Notes: generated from the sequence alone by a model not told the origin. A stretch of DNA of 64,000 nucleotides from Streptomyces cinerochromogenes (GCF_014648635.1 NZ_BMRM01000005.1:310001-374000), one strand, 5' to 3'. Positions 10,219 to 20,369 are shown, counted from the stretch's first letter. Translations and numbers: made by a program.

Positions 10219-12390
10219 GTGAAACAGGTTGTGCAGAACTACAAGAGCGGCGAGCTGGCGGTGCTCGACGTGCCGGTGCCGGGGTGCAAGCCGGGCGGTG
10301 TGCTGGTCCGTACCGCCTACTCGCTGATCTCCACCGGGACCGAGCTGATGAAGGTCTCCGAGGCCGGCATGTCGATGCTGGGCAAGGCGCGCTCCCGCCC
10401 GGACCAGGTGGCCAAGGTCATGCAGAGCGTGGCCACCAACGGGGTGCCCGCCACCTACCGCAAGGTGATGGGCAAGCTGGACTCCTACACGCCGCTGGGC
10501 TACTCCCTGTGCGGGGTGGTCGAGGAGGTCGGCGCCGGGATCGACGATGTGGCGGTCGGTGACCTCGTGGCCTGCGCCGGCAACGAGCACGCGCTGCACG
10601 CCGAGCTGAACTGGGTGCCGAAGAACCTCTACGCCCCGGTTCCGGACGGGCTCGCGCCCCGGCACGCGGCCTTCGGCACCGTCGGGTCGATCGCGTTGCA
10701 GGGCGTCCGCCGCGGTGAGCCGCAGCTCGGCGAGGTGGCGCTGGTCATCGGCCTCGGGCTGATCGGGCAGCTGGTGGTGCAGCTCCTCGCCGCCTGCGGA
10801 GTCCGTGTCGTCGGGGTCGACCCCGACCCGGTGCGCTGCGAGCTGGCGGAGCGTCTGGGCGCCGCGGCCTCGGGGGATCCCGGGTCCGCGGCCGTGGAGG
10901 CCGCCGTCGCCGACCTCACCGGCGGCCTGGGCGTGGACCAGGTGTACCTGGCCGCCGGCGGCGGCAGCAACCAGCCCGTCGAGCTGGCCGCCAGGCTGAG
11001 CCGGGACCGCGGCCGGGTCGTCGACATCGGCAAGTGCCGTCTGGACCTGCCGTGGAACGCGTACTACGAGAAGGAACTCGACGTCCGGTTCTCCCGCAGT
11101 TACGGCCCCGGGCGCTACGACCCGGAGTACGAGCTGGAGGGCCGGGACTACCCGGTCGGCTACGTGCGCTGGACCGAGCGCCGCAATCTGGCCTGCTTCC
11201 TCGACCTCGTCGCCCGCGGCAGCGTCGACGTGGAGCCGTTGGTGTCCCACGTCGCCGACTTCGACGACGCCGTCGAGACGTACCGGAGCCTGGAGGACGG
11301 CGGCCTGAAGGCGGTCGCCGTGCTGTTCCGGTACCCCGAGCACGCCACGGAGCGGGCGGTTCCGGAAGTGGCCGTGCCGACGGTGACCGTGCGGCCGAGC
11401 GGGACCCGGGCCGCCAGGACGCCGGTGCGGCTCGCCTTCGTCGGCGCGGGGAACTACGCGACGTCGATGCTGCTGCCGCACCTGGCGCAGCGCGACGGTG
11501 TCGAGTTGTCGGCCGTCGTCACCACGACGGCGCTGTCCGCGGCCAACGCGCAGCGGAAGTTCGGCTTCGCGGAGGCGACCACCGATCTCGACGCCGTGCT
11601 CGGCGACAAGTCCATCGACGCGGTGTTCGTGGTCACCCGGCACAGCTCGCACGCCGAACTGACCCGCAGGGCACTGCTGGCCGGGAAGACCGTGTTCGTG
11701 GAGAAGCCGCTGGCGCTCACCGAGGAGGAGCTGGCCGGCGTGCTCGCGGCGGTGGAGGAGTCCGGCAACGACCGGCTGCAGGTGGGCTTCAACCGCCGGT
11801 TCGCGCCGCTGCTGCGGGAGGCCAGGGAGCGGTTCGGCGCCCGGACCGGCCCGGCGCACCTGCGCTACCTGGTCAACGCGGGCCGGCTCCAGCACGGCAG
11901 CTGGTACCTCCAGCAGGGCACCGAGGGCTCCCGGTTCGCCGGCGAGGGCGGTCACTTCATCGACACGGCGAGCTGGCTGCTCGACGCCGACCCGGTGTCG
12001 GTGTACGCGGTCGCCCCGGCCGGCAACGAGGACCTCCAGGTCGTACTGCGCTACCCGGACGGCTCCACCGCCGCCATCAGCTACGTCACCAGCGGCCCGG
12101 CCGGCCTCCCCAAGGAGACGTTGGACCTGGTCGCGGACGGCAGGGCACTGCGGCTCGACGACTTCGTCCGGGCCTCGGTGTACGGCCGCAAGAAGTGGGT
12201 CAGTTCGCGGCTGCCCAAGGCCCGGGACAAGGGCCAGAACGCCGAGCTGGCCGCGTTCGTCAAGGCCGTACGGACCGGCGGGCCGATGCCGGTGCCGCTT
12301 CAGTCGCTGGTCGCCACCACGGCGGCCACCCTCGCCGTGCAGGCCGGCCTGGCCGGGGGCGCGCCGGTGGCGTTGGAGCGGGCACGGTGA
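10219..12390 (+). CDS. Bi-domain oxidoreductase: zinc-type alcohol dehydrogenase fused to Gfo/Idh/MocA
   Basis: A 723-residue fusion. The N-terminal MDR/zinc-dehydrogenase-like half begins KQVVQNYKSGELAVLDVPVP and carries an NAD site at ALVIGLGLIGQLVVQ. The C-terminal Gfo/Idh/MocA half starts near residue 395 with RLAFVGAGNYATSMLLPHLA and has the signature VFVEKPLALTEEE. Such fusions sit in exopolysaccharide clusters of many bacteria next to AsnB-like and heparinase-like genes, as here, and are thought to oxidise or epimerise a nucleotide sugar. GTG 10219 start. The next gene overlaps by four bases (GTGA). Confidence 0.88.
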   Translation: MKQVVQNYKSGELAVLDVPVPGCKPGGVLVRTAYSLISTGTELMKVSEAGMSMLGKARSRPDQVAKVMQSVATNGVPATYRKVMGKLDSYTPLGYSLCGVVEEVGAGIDDVAVGDLVACAGNEHALHAELNWVPKNLYAPVPDGLAPRHAAFGTVGSIALQGVRRGEPQLGEVALVIGLGLIGQLVVQLLAACGVRVVGVDPDPVRCELAERLGAAASGDPGSAAVEAAVADLTGGLGVDQVYLAAGGGSNQPVELAARLSRDRGRVVDIGKCRLDLPWNAYYEKELDVRFSRSYGPGRYDPEYELEGRDYPVGYVRWTERRNLACFLDLVARGSVDVEPLVSHVADFDDAVETYRSLEDGGLKAVAVLFRYPEHATERAVPEVAVPTVTVRPSGTRAARTPVRLAFVGAGNYATSMLLPHLAQRDGVELSAVVTTTALSAANAQRKFGFAEATTDLDAVLGDKSIDAVFVVTRHSSHAELTRRALLAGKTVFVEKPLALTEEELAGVLAAVEESGNDRLQVGFNRRFAPLLREARERFGARTGPAHLRYLVNAGRLQHGSWYLQQGTEGSRFAGEGGHFIDTASWLLDADPVSVYAVAPAGNEDLQVVLRYPDGSTAAISYVTSGPAGLPKETLDLVADGRALRLDDFVRASVYGRKKWVSSRLPKARDKGQNAELAAFVKAVRTGGPMPVPLQSLVATTAATLAVQAGLAGGAPVALERAR

Positions 12391-14339
12391 CGGTCCGTTC
12401 GGGGAGTGCGGGCTGGTACCTGCGGCGGCTGTCCCGGATGGGACCGCAGGAGGTCGCGGGCCGGGTGGCCGACACGGTGCGCAGGCGGCGGTGGCGGTCG
12501 GCGCCGCCGGACTGCCCGGACGTGACCGGCGCCCGGTTCACCGCCGTACTGCCCGCGGGGACGCTCGCCGCGGTCCCGCCGGACGCCGTGAAGCGTCTCG
12601 TCGCCGAGGCGGACCGGCTGATGTACGGGCACGCCGAGTACTTCGGGGTGGTCCGCGACGACCTGGCCGACCCGGACTGGTGGTACGACCCGAAGACCGG
12701 GCGCCGGGCCCCGGGGGGCTACGCCTTCGACGTGCCGTACCGGGACGAGGACGCGTGCGGGGACATCAAGCAGATCTGGGAGCTGTCCCGGCACCAGTAC
12801 CTCACCGTGCTCGCCGCCGCCTACGCGGTCACCGGGGACGAGCGGTACGCCGAGCGCGTGGCCGGGCACCTGCGGTCCTGGTGGGCGGGCAACGCGCCGT
12901 TGCGCGGAGTGCACTGGACCAGCGGCATCGAGCTGGGGATCCGGCTGCTGTCCTGGGTGTGGGTCCGCCGGCTGCTCGACGGCTGGCCGGGCGCGGCCGC
13001 CCTGTTCGAGGAGAACCCGGTGGCACGGGCACAGATCTGGCACCACCAGCGCTGGCTGGCCGCCTTCCCCAGCCGGGGGTCCTCGGCGAACAACCACGTC
13101 ATCGCCGAGGCCGCCGGGCAGTTCGCCGCGGCCTGCGCGTTCGCCTGGTTCCCCGCCTCGGCGCGCTGGCGGGCCGACGCGCTGCGGTCGCTGGAGCGGC
13201 ACCTGCGCGCCAACACCTTCCCCTCCGGCCTCAACCGCGAACTGGCCACCGAGTACCACGGACTCGTGCTGGAGCTGGGCCTGGCCGCGGTGGCCGAGGC
13301 GGACGCCGCGGGCGTACCGGTCCCGGCGACGATCCGGCTGGTGCTGCTGCGGATGACCGACGCGCTCGCGGCCGTCGTGGACAGCCGGCTGCGGCCGCCG
13401 CGCCAGGGCGACGCGGACGACGGGCACGGTCTGGTCGTGGACGGCGCGGGCACCGACCGCTGGGCCTCGCTGCTGGCCACCGGGGACGCCGTGTTCGGCC
13501 GGCTCGCCTGGTGGCCGGCGGTGACCGGCACCGATGTGCGCACCCCGCTGCTGGCCGCGCTCGTCAAGCCCGCCGGACCGTCCGTGTCCCGCCCGGCGAG
13601 CCGGCCGGCCCACTTCGCCGACGCCGGGCTCACCGTCCTGCGCGGTCCGGGCGGCATCTGGTGCCGCTGCGACGGCGGCCCGCACGGCTTCCTGTCCATC
13701 GCCGCGCACGCCCACGCGGACGCGCTGTCGCTGGAGGTCCGGCACGACGGGGTGGACGTGCTCGCCGACCCGGGGACGTACTGCTACCACGGGCAGCCCG
13801 AGTGGCGGCGGTACTTCCGGTCGACCCTCGGCCACAACACGCTGCAACTGGACGGCACCGATCAGTCCGTCTCCGGCGGCCCGTTCCTGTGGACCCGGCA
13901 CGCCGCGAGCCGCGTCCTGACCGCGGACACGTCCGACGAGGGCGTGGCCCGCTGGTGCGCCGAGCACGACGGCTACCAGGGCTCCGTGCACCGCCGCCGG
14001 GTGGAGCTGACGGCCGCGCGCCGGGAGCTGCGGGTGGTGGACGAGGTGCGCGGCCCCCGCCGGGCCGCACGCCTGGCGTTCCACCTCGGGCCGGCGGTCA
14101 CCGCGGAGCTGACGGGCCACCGGGCCGTCCTCACCTGGACCCGGGACGGCGAGGACCGCTCCGCGGTGCTCGACCTGCCCGCGCGGCTGTCGTGGCGGGC
14201 GCATCGCGGGGAGACCGATCCGCCGCTGGGCTGGTACTCGGCCGGCTTCGGGCGCAGGGAACCCAGCACCACGCTGGTCGGCACCGGTTTCACCGACGGC
14301 GCGGAGGGTTTCACCACCGTGCTCGGGTTCCGCGGCTAG
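12387..14339 (+). CDS. Heparinase II/III family protein (putative uronate-polymer lyase)
   Basis: 650 residues. An N-terminal alpha/alpha-toroid-like region shows HWTSGIELGIRLLSWV and SSANNHVIAEAAG. A C-terminal beta-sandwich follows with the family signature around AHAHADALSLEV, GVDVLADPGTYCYHG and YFRSTLGHNTLQLDG. Characterised relatives cleave uronic-acid-containing polymers (heparin, alginate, ulvan) by beta-elimination. No signal peptide is evident, so it may act inside or at the membrane, perhaps trimming polymer. It pairs logically with the upstream AlgD-like enzyme. The GTG start overlaps the previous stop. Confidence 0.87.
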   Translation: MTVRSGSAGWYLRRLSRMGPQEVAGRVADTVRRRRWRSAPPDCPDVTGARFTAVLPAGTLAAVPPDAVKRLVAEADRLMYGHAEYFGVVRDDLADPDWWYDPKTGRRAPGGYAFDVPYRDEDACGDIKQIWELSRHQYLTVLAAAYAVTGDERYAERVAGHLRSWWAGNAPLRGVHWTSGIELGIRLLSWVWVRRLLDGWPGAAALFEENPVARAQIWHHQRWLAAFPSRGSSANNHVIAEAAGQFAAACAFAWFPASARWRADALRSLERHLRANTFPSGLNRELATEYHGLVLELGLAAVAEADAAGVPVPATIRLVLLRMTDALAAVVDSRLRPPRQGDADDGHGLVVDGAGTDRWASLLATGDAVFGRLAWWPAVTGTDVRTPLLAALVKPAGPSVSRPASRPAHFADAGLTVLRGPGGIWCRCDGGPHGFLSIAAHAHADALSLEVRHDGVDVLADPGTYCYHGQPEWRRYFRSTLGHNTLQLDGTDQSVSGGPFLWTRHAASRVLTADTSDEGVARWCAEHDGYQGSVHRRRVELTAARRELRVVDEVRGPRRAARLAFHLGPAVTAELTGHRAVLTWTRDGEDRSAVLDLPARLSWRAHRGETDPPLGWYSAGFGRREPSTTLVGTGFTDGAEGFTTVLGFRG

Positions 14340-14347
14340 GGGGGCGC

Positions 14348-15892
14348 GTGGGGATCAGGAGGCCGCACTGGGTGGCGGCGGCGGTACCGCTGGCGCTGGC
14401 CCTGCTGGTGGCGACCGGCTGCGAGAGCACACCGGGCGCCCGGACGAAGCCGGCCGCCGCGCCGACCGCCGTGCCGTCCACGTCCGCGGCCCGCTCCGTG
14501 GCCCGGGTGTGCGCCGAACCCGCGGCCGGGCCGGCGAAGGCGCCGGCGGGCGCGGTGGCGGTCGACCCCGCGGTCGTCGGCGACCTGGCGGCGAAGACCA
14601 AGAGCCACCCGCCGCACACCACGTTCTGGCTCCGGCCGGGCAGGCACAGGCTCGACCCGGACCGCTACGCCCAGGTCGTCCCCAAGGAGGGCGACCGCTA
14701 CCTCGGTGCGCCGGGGGCGGTCCTCGACGGCCGGAAGAAGAACCAGTACGCGTTCGGCGGCACCGCCCGGGACGTCACCATCCGCTACCTGACCGTGCGG
14801 GGTTTCGTCGCGCCGCAGAACGAGGGCGTGGTCAACCACGACTCGGCCGACGGGTGGGTGGTCGAGCACGCGACGATCCGGAACAACTCCGGCGCCGGGC
14901 TGATGGCCGGTGCCCGGCAGCGGGTCCGCTCCAGCTGTCTGCGCGACAACGGCCAGTACGGCATGAACGCGTACAAGGCCGGCGGCGCCCTGCGCGGCCT
15001 GGTGGTCGAGGACAACGAGATCACGGGCAACAACACCGGCGACTGGGAGCGGCGGCGGCCGGGCTGCGGCTGCACCGCGGGCGTGAAGTTCTGGGCCGTC
15101 GACGGCGCGGACGTCCGCGGCAACTGGGTGCACGACAACCGCGGCGCCGGGCTGTGGGCGGACACCAACAACAACGACTTCCGCATCGAGGACAACGTGC
15201 TGGAGGCCAACGACGGTGCCGCGCTGATCTACGAGACCAGCTACAACGCGGTCATCCGGAAGAACACGATCCGGCGGAACAACTGGGTCGCGGGCCGCAA
15301 GGCGGCCGACCGCGGCGACACCTTCCCGTTCGCGACCGTCTACCTGTCCGAGTCCGGCGGCGAACCACGGATCCGGGCCCGCACCGGCAAGATCGACATC
15401 TACGGGAACCTCCTGGAGAACAACTGGTCCGGGATCACCCTGTGGGAGAACGCCGACCGGTTCTGCAACAGCCCGGCCAACACCTCGTCCGGTGACTGCA
15501 CCCTGCTGGTGAGGAACACCCGCCGCTGCGCACGGCCGGCGATCGCCACGGCACCGCTCTACGCCGACTGCCGGTGGAAGACCCAGCGGGTGGACATCCA
15601 CGGCAACCGCTTCGTGCTGGACAAGTCCGTCGTCGGCTGCACGGTGCGGTGCGACCGGATGGCGGTGCTGGCCAACTACGGCACCTACCCGGACTGGTCG
15701 CCGTACCAGGGCGAGCGGGTGGCCGAGGCGATCACCCGCCGTCAGCACAACCGCTGGCACGACAACGTCTACGTCGGACCGTGGGAGTTCGTCGCCCACG
15801 ACCCGAGCCGGACACTGGACTACGCGCAGTGGCAGGGCACGCCGTACCGGCAGGACGCGGGCAGCTCCTTCGACCCACGGGCCGGTGGTTGA
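14348..15892 (+). CDS. Right-handed parallel beta-helix lipoprotein (NosD/AlgG-like fold)
   Basis: 514 residues. A lipoprotein signal ends in LLVATGC (lipid-attachment Cys at residue 25). A long low-complexity A/P/T linker is followed by many short beta-helix turns such as VVEHATIRNNSGAGLMAG, DNEITGNNTGDW and ALIYETSYNAVIRKNTI. The fold is shared with mannuronan C5-epimerases, pectate lyases and polysaccharide-export periplasmic proteins. Being surface-anchored and beside a heparinase-like gene, it may modify or hold the nascent polymer. The fold is clear; the activity is not. GTG 14348 follows a G-rich ribosome site. Confidence 0.8.
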   Translation: MGIRRPHWVAAAVPLALALLVATGCESTPGARTKPAAAPTAVPSTSAARSVARVCAEPAAGPAKAPAGAVAVDPAVVGDLAAKTKSHPPHTTFWLRPGRHRLDPDRYAQVVPKEGDRYLGAPGAVLDGRKKNQYAFGGTARDVTIRYLTVRGFVAPQNEGVVNHDSADGWVVEHATIRNNSGAGLMAGARQRVRSSCLRDNGQYGMNAYKAGGALRGLVVEDNEITGNNTGDWERRRPGCGCTAGVKFWAVDGADVRGNWVHDNRGAGLWADTNNNDFRIEDNVLEANDGAALIYETSYNAVIRKNTIRRNNWVAGRKAADRGDTFPFATVYLSESGGEPRIRARTGKIDIYGNLLENNWSGITLWENADRFCNSPANTSSGDCTLLVRNTRRCARPAIATAPLYADCRWKTQRVDIHGNRFVLDKSVVGCTVRCDRMAVLANYGTYPDWSPYQGERVAEAITRRQHNRWHDNVYVGPWEFVAHDPSRTLDYAQWQGTPYRQDAGSSFDPRAGG

Positions 15893-17120
15893 GATGCGCG
15901 AGGGGACACCGAGGACCGTCGGGATCGTGTGGGGGCTGCTGGTCCTCAACACGCTGGGCTCCGCCGGGGCGAAGACCATCGTCCCGCTGCCCCGCTCCCT
16001 CATCCAGATGGTCACCATGGGTGCGCTGGCCGCCGCGTTCGCGCTGGCGCTCGCGGTCAACCTCCGGCTGCGCATCCGCGCCAGCGCCTACGTCTTCCTG
16101 CTCACCCTGCTGCTGGTGCCGAGCCTGATCTCCAGCGCGAACCTGGAGTCGGGGTTCGGCGCGCTGTTCCGCTGTGCCCGGCTGGCCCTCTTCGTCGGCA
16201 CGCTGTGGCTGCTCAGCCGCTGGTGGGACGGCGGCCTGACGTTCGTGCGGCACCACATCCGGCTGTACTTCGCGGTGCTCGGGTCGGTGGCCGCCGGCCT
16301 GGTCGTCTCACCGGGCGCGGCCCTGCCCGACCTCTACGGCGGGCGGCTGGTCGGCGCGTTGTGGCCGCTCACCCCGCCGCAGATCGGACAGTACGCCGCG
16401 GTGATCATCGGGCTCACCGTGCTGCTCGTCCTGGGCCGCAGGACCGACAGGACCAGCGCGGCGGTGGTCATCGTGCCCTCGCTCGTCCTGCTCGCGCTGA
16501 CCCATACCCGGACGGCCACGCTGGGCCTGCTCATCGGGCTGGCGCTGGCGATCGGCTCGCTCGTCCTGACCAGCGCCGCCGCCCGCCGGTTCTTCGCCTG
16601 GGCGGTGCTGTGCGCCGCCGTGGCCGCGGTCGCGCTCGGCTCCGTGCTGCAGGCGTGGTTCCTGCGCGGGCAGAGCAAGGAGAACTTCTCCAGCCTCACC
16701 GGCCGGGCCAAGGTCTGGGACGCCCTGCTGGCAGCGCCCCGGACGCCCTCGGAGCAGCTGTTCGGCACGGGCCTGGGCGACAAGTCGTTCGGCGGGCTGC
16801 CGATCGACAACAGCTGGCTGGCCGTCTACCACGAGCAGGGGCTGACCGGCGTCGCCCTGGTGGCGGCGGTGTTCGTCGTGCTGGGCGGCGTCGCGCTGCT
16901 GCGGCCGCCGTCGCTGTCGAGGGCCTGCGCGATCTTCCTGATCAGCTACTGCGCGATCGCGTCGTACACCGAGGCCGGTCTGGGCGACGCCTCGCCGTAC
17001 CTGCTGCATCTGGCCGTGGCCGCCTCGCTGCTGGCGACACCCGCCGCCGCTCCCCCGGCGCCCCCCGGCGTCCCTCGACGGCGCGTCCCGCGCTGGGCCC
17101 AGAGATCGGAGGTGACCTGA
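15885..17120 (+). CDS. O-antigen ligase / polymerase (Wzy/WaaL-like) membrane protein
   Basis: 411 residues with about ten to twelve hydrophobic segments. Family-type motifs are LALTHTRTATLGLLIGLAL (the Arg-containing segment), SSLTGRAKVWDALLA and the large-loop motif GTGLGDKSFGGLPIDNSWL. Such proteins polymerise lipid-linked repeat units or ligate finished chains on the outside face of the membrane. As the only candidate here, it is the likely Wzy polymerase. Start GTG 15885 overlaps the beta-helix gene by 8 bases; ATG 15894 is an alternative. Confidence 0.85.
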   Translation: MVEMREGTPRTVGIVWGLLVLNTLGSAGAKTIVPLPRSLIQMVTMGALAAAFALALAVNLRLRIRASAYVFLLTLLLVPSLISSANLESGFGALFRCARLALFVGTLWLLSRWWDGGLTFVRHHIRLYFAVLGSVAAGLVVSPGAALPDLYGGRLVGALWPLTPPQIGQYAAVIIGLTVLLVLGRRTDRTSAAVVIVPSLVLLALTHTRTATLGLLIGLALAIGSLVLTSAAARRFFAWAVLCAAVAAVALGSVLQAWFLRGQSKENFSSLTGRAKVWDALLAAPRTPSEQLFGTGLGDKSFGGLPIDNSWLAVYHEQGLTGVALVAAVFVVLGGVALLRPPSLSRACAIFLISYCAIASYTEAGLGDASPYLLHLAVAASLLATPAAAPPAPPGVPRRRVPRWAQRSEVT

Positions 17121-17122
17121 GC

Positions 17123-18331
17123 ATGCACGTCCTCGTGGTGCACAACCGCTACGCCTCGGCCCAGCCGAGCGGCGAGAACAAGGTCGTCGACCAGGAGGTG
17201 GAGCTGCTGCGCGCGGCCGGCCACCGGGTCGAGGTGTTCGAGCGGCGCAGCGACGACATCGCCGCCCGCTCCCTGCGGGGGAAGGCCGCGGTGCCGCTGC
17301 TGGTGCCGTGGAACCCGGCGGTCCGCACGGAACTCGCCGCCCGGCTGCGGACCGAACGGCCCGACATCGTCCACGTCCACAACGTCTTCCCGCTCCTGTC
17401 GCCCGCGGTCCTCGCCGCCTGCGCCGACGCCGGCGTGCCCGCCGTCGCCACGCTGCACAACTACACCCAGATCTGCCCGCCGGGCACGCTGCAGCGGGAG
17501 GGCCGGCCGTGCACCGAGTGCGTCGGGTCCACGCCGCTGCCCGCCGTCCGGCACGGCTGCTACCGGGGATCCCGCCTCGCGACGGTGCCGCTCGCGGTCA
17601 GCCTGTCGGTCAACCGGCGGCGGTGGTGGTCCGGCGTGGAGCGGTTCCTGTGCATCTCCGCGGCGCAGCGCAACGTCCTGGTGCGGGCCGGCATGCCGGC
17701 CGAGCGGCTGGCGGTGAAACACAACTTCGTGCCGGATCCGGGCGCGTGCCGCGTGGGCGCGGGAGAGCATCTGCTCTATCTCGGGCGCCTCGCGGAGGCC
17801 AAGGGAGTACGGCTGCTCATGGCCGCGTGGGACGAGATCGCGGCGAGCGGCGGTGCGGGCGTGCCGCTCGTGATCGCCGGCGCGGGGCCGCTGGAGCGGG
17901 AGGTGGCCGCCTGGGCGGCGGGCCGGGACGACGTGCGCCCGGTCGGCCTGCTGGACCCGGCGCAGTGCCGCGAGGTCATCGCGCGCTCGGTCGCCGTGGT
18001 GGCTCCCTCGACGTGGCTGGAGGCGTTCGGCCTGGTGGTCGTGGAGGCGATGGCGGCCGGGGTCCCGGCCGTCGCCGCCGGTCACGGTGCCTTCGTCGAA
18101 CTCGTCGAGGACGGCGTGACCGGGCTGCTGCACCGGCCGGGCGAGCAGGCCTCGCTCGCGTCCTGCATACGCCGGATCGCGGCCGAGCCGGCCCGGGGCC
18201 GGGAGATGGGCCAGGCGGCCCGGCGCCGTTACGAGCAGGGTTTCAGCCCGGCCGTCGGCCTGGAGCGCCTGCTGGAGGAGTACCGCACCGCGATCGCGGG
18301 ACGGACGGAAGCAATGGGGGGCAGTACATGA
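17123..18331 (+). CDS. Glycosyltransferase family 4
   Basis: 402 residues, GT-B fold. The acceptor domain has SGENKVVDQEVELLRAAGH and IVHVHNVFPLLSPAVL. The donor domain has LLYLGRLAEAKGVRLL, GAGPLERE and the EX7E-type motif EAFGLVVVEAMAAGVPAVA. It would add one sugar to the lipid-linked repeat unit; specificity is unknown. Two bases separate it from the polymerase gene, and the next gene overlaps by four. Confidence 0.88.
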   Translation: MHVLVVHNRYASAQPSGENKVVDQEVELLRAAGHRVEVFERRSDDIAARSLRGKAAVPLLVPWNPAVRTELAARLRTERPDIVHVHNVFPLLSPAVLAACADAGVPAVATLHNYTQICPPGTLQREGRPCTECVGSTPLPAVRHGCYRGSRLATVPLAVSLSVNRRRWWSGVERFLCISAAQRNVLVRAGMPAERLAVKHNFVPDPGACRVGAGEHLLYLGRLAEAKGVRLLMAAWDEIAASGGAGVPLVIAGAGPLEREVAAWAAGRDDVRPVGLLDPAQCREVIARSVAVVAPSTWLEAFGLVVVEAMAAGVPAVAAGHGAFVELVEDGVTGLLHRPGEQASLASCIRRIAAEPARGREMGQAARRRYEQGFSPAVGLERLLEEYRTAIAGRTEAMGGST

Positions 18332-19578
18332 CACGATGCCGACTCTGCGGCTCGGCGGCGCTGGCGAGCGTCGTCGACCTGGGGGCGACACCACCGTGCG
18401 AGAGCTTTCTCGCCGCGGACCGACTGGACCGGCCGGAGCCGGCGTACCCGCTGCACCTGCGGGTCTGCACCGACTGCTGGCTGGCGCAGATCCCGCCGCT
18501 GATCACGCCGGAGGAGACGTTCGAGGAGTACGCGTACTTCTCCTCGTACTCGACCTCCTGGGTGGAGCACGCGCGCACGTTCGTCGACGGCGCCGTACGG
18601 CGGCTGGGGCTCGGCCCCGACGCCTTCGTGGTCGAGGTCGCGAGCAACGACGGGTACCTGCTCAGGCACGTCGTGGACCGGGGGATCCGCTGCCTGGGCA
18701 TCGAGCCGTCGGTGAACGTCGGCGCGGCGGCGCGGGACGCGGGCGTGCCCACGCTCACGGAGTTCCTGAGCCCGGACACCGGGACGGCCGTCCGCGCCGA
18801 GCACGGCCCGGCGGACCTGGTCGTGGCCAACAACGTGTACGCGCACATCCCCGACGTGATCGGGTTCACGCAGGGGCTGCGCGCCCTGGTCGCCGACGAC
18901 GGCTGGGTCTCCATCGAGGTGCAGCACCTGCTGACCCTGATCGAGGAGAACCAGTACGACACGATCTACCACGAGCACTTCCAGTACTACACGGTCGCGT
19001 CCGCGATCCGGGCCCTCGAGAGCGGCGGACTCGCGCTCGTGGACGTCGAGTTGCTGCCCACGCACGGCGGTTCCATCCGGCTGTGGGCCCGGCCCGCCGA
19101 GACGGCCGGGGAACCGACGCGGCAGGTCGCCGACGTGCTGGCCCGGGAGAAGGCCGCCGGACTGCAGGAGCTGTCCGGGTACACCGAGTTCTCCGCCCGG
19201 GTGGCCAAGGTGCGCCGGGACCTGCTGAAGTTCCTCATCGGGGCGGCCGAGCGCGGCGAGACGGTCGTCGGCTACGGCGCCCCGGGCAAGGGCAACACCC
19301 TGCTCAACCACTGCGGCATCCGGCCCGACCTGCTCGCGTACACGGTCGACCGCAACCCGTACAAGCACGGCAGGTTCACCCCGGGCACCCGCATCCCGAT
19401 CCTTCCGCCCGAGCAGATCGCCGCCGACAGGCCGGACTACGTGCTGGTCCTGCCGTGGAACCTGCGGGCCGAACTGGTCGAGCAGCTGTCCTTCGTGCAC
19501 GACTGGGGCGGCCGGCTGGTCTTTCCCATCCCGGAACTGAGCATCGTCGAGGCCGCGTCGAAAGAGGTCACAGCATGA
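18328..19578 (+). CDS. Sugar C-methyltransferase (class I SAM-dependent, zinc-binding N-domain)
   Basis: 416 residues with the three-part layout of TylC3/NovU-type sugar C-methyltransferases. These are an N-terminal zinc-binding domain (CRLCG near residue 4 and CTDCW near 50), a SAM domain (VVEVASNDGYLLRHV), and a C-terminal domain with the VGYGAPGKGNTLLNHC motif. They add a methyl branch to a 3- or 5-carbon of a keto-deoxy nucleotide sugar. With the cytidylyltransferase immediately downstream (four-base overlap), the substrate is probably a CDP-keto sugar. Confidence 0.87.
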   Translation: MTRCRLCGSAALASVVDLGATPPCESFLAADRLDRPEPAYPLHLRVCTDCWLAQIPPLITPEETFEEYAYFSSYSTSWVEHARTFVDGAVRRLGLGPDAFVVEVASNDGYLLRHVVDRGIRCLGIEPSVNVGAAARDAGVPTLTEFLSPDTGTAVRAEHGPADLVVANNVYAHIPDVIGFTQGLRALVADDGWVSIEVQHLLTLIEENQYDTIYHEHFQYYTVASAIRALESGGLALVDVELLPTHGGSIRLWARPAETAGEPTRQVADVLAREKAAGLQELSGYTEFSARVAKVRRDLLKFLIGAAERGETVVGYGAPGKGNTLLNHCGIRPDLLAYTVDRNPYKHGRFTPGTRIPILPPEQIAADRPDYVLVLPWNLRAELVEQLSFVHDWGGRLVFPIPELSIVEAASKEVTA

Positions 19579-20369
19579 AGGTCGTCCTGTTCTGCGGCGG
19601 TTACGGGATGCGGATGCGCAGCGGTGCCGCGGACGACGTGCCCAAGCCGATGGCGATGGTCGGCCCCAGACCGCTGATCTGGCATGTCATGCGCTACTAC
19701 GCGCACTTCGGGCACAAGGAGTTCATCCTGTGCCTCGGCTACGGCGCGCACCACATCAAGGACTTCTTCCTCACCTACGAGGAGACGGCGTCCAACGACT
19801 TCGTGCTGCGCGGCGGACGGACCGAACTGCTGTCCACCGACATCTCCGACTGGACGATCACGTTCGCGCAGACCGGCATCGAGTCACCGATCGGGGAGCG
19901 GCTGCGCCGGGTGCGGCACCACCTGGACGGTGACGAGATGTTCCTCGCCAACTACGCCGACGTCCTCACCGACGCCCCTCTGCCGGAGATGATCGACCGG
20001 TTCGCGCAGCGTGACGCGGGCGCGTCGATGATGGTGGTGCCGCCGCAGTCGTCGTTCCACTGCGTGGAGCTGGGCGAGGACGGCCTGGTGGGCGGCATCA
20101 CCGCGGTGAGCGAGCTGCCGCTGTGGGAGAACGGCGGCTATTTCGTCCTGCGTCAGGAGGTCTTCGACCACATCCCGGAGAACGGGGACCTGGTCGCCGA
20201 CGGCTGCGCCCGGCTGGCCAAGCGCGGACGGCTGGTGGCGCACCAGCACCGAGGCTTCTGGAAGCCGACCGACACGGTGAAGGAGCGTGCCGCGCTCGAC
20301 GCCGCCTACGCCCGGGGGGACCGCCCGTGGGCCGTGTGGGAGCACGACACCGCCGGGGTGGGCGCGTGA
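19575..20369 (+). CDS. Glucose-1-phosphate cytidylyltransferase-like nucleotidyltransferase
   Basis: 264 residues, similar to RfbF-type enzymes that make CDP-glucose from CTP and glucose-1-phosphate. Seen: VVLFCGGYGMRMRS (the usual GGxGTR is GGYGMR here), VPKPMAMVGPRPLIWHVM, FLANYADVLTD (metal-binding acidic region) and GFWKPTDTVKERAAL near the end. The changed nucleotide loop is noteworthy, so sugar and base preference should be treated as probable. ATG overlaps the previous stop by four bases. Confidence 0.83.
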   Translation: MKVVLFCGGYGMRMRSGAADDVPKPMAMVGPRPLIWHVMRYYAHFGHKEFILCLGYGAHHIKDFFLTYEETASNDFVLRGGRTELLSTDISDWTITFAQTGIESPIGERLRRVRHHLDGDEMFLANYADVLTDAPLPEMIDRFAQRDAGASMMVVPPQSSFHCVELGEDGLVGGITAVSELPLWENGGYFVLRQEVFDHIPENGDLVADGCARLAKRGRLVAHQHRGFWKPTDTVKERAALDAAYARGDRPWAVWEHDTAGVGA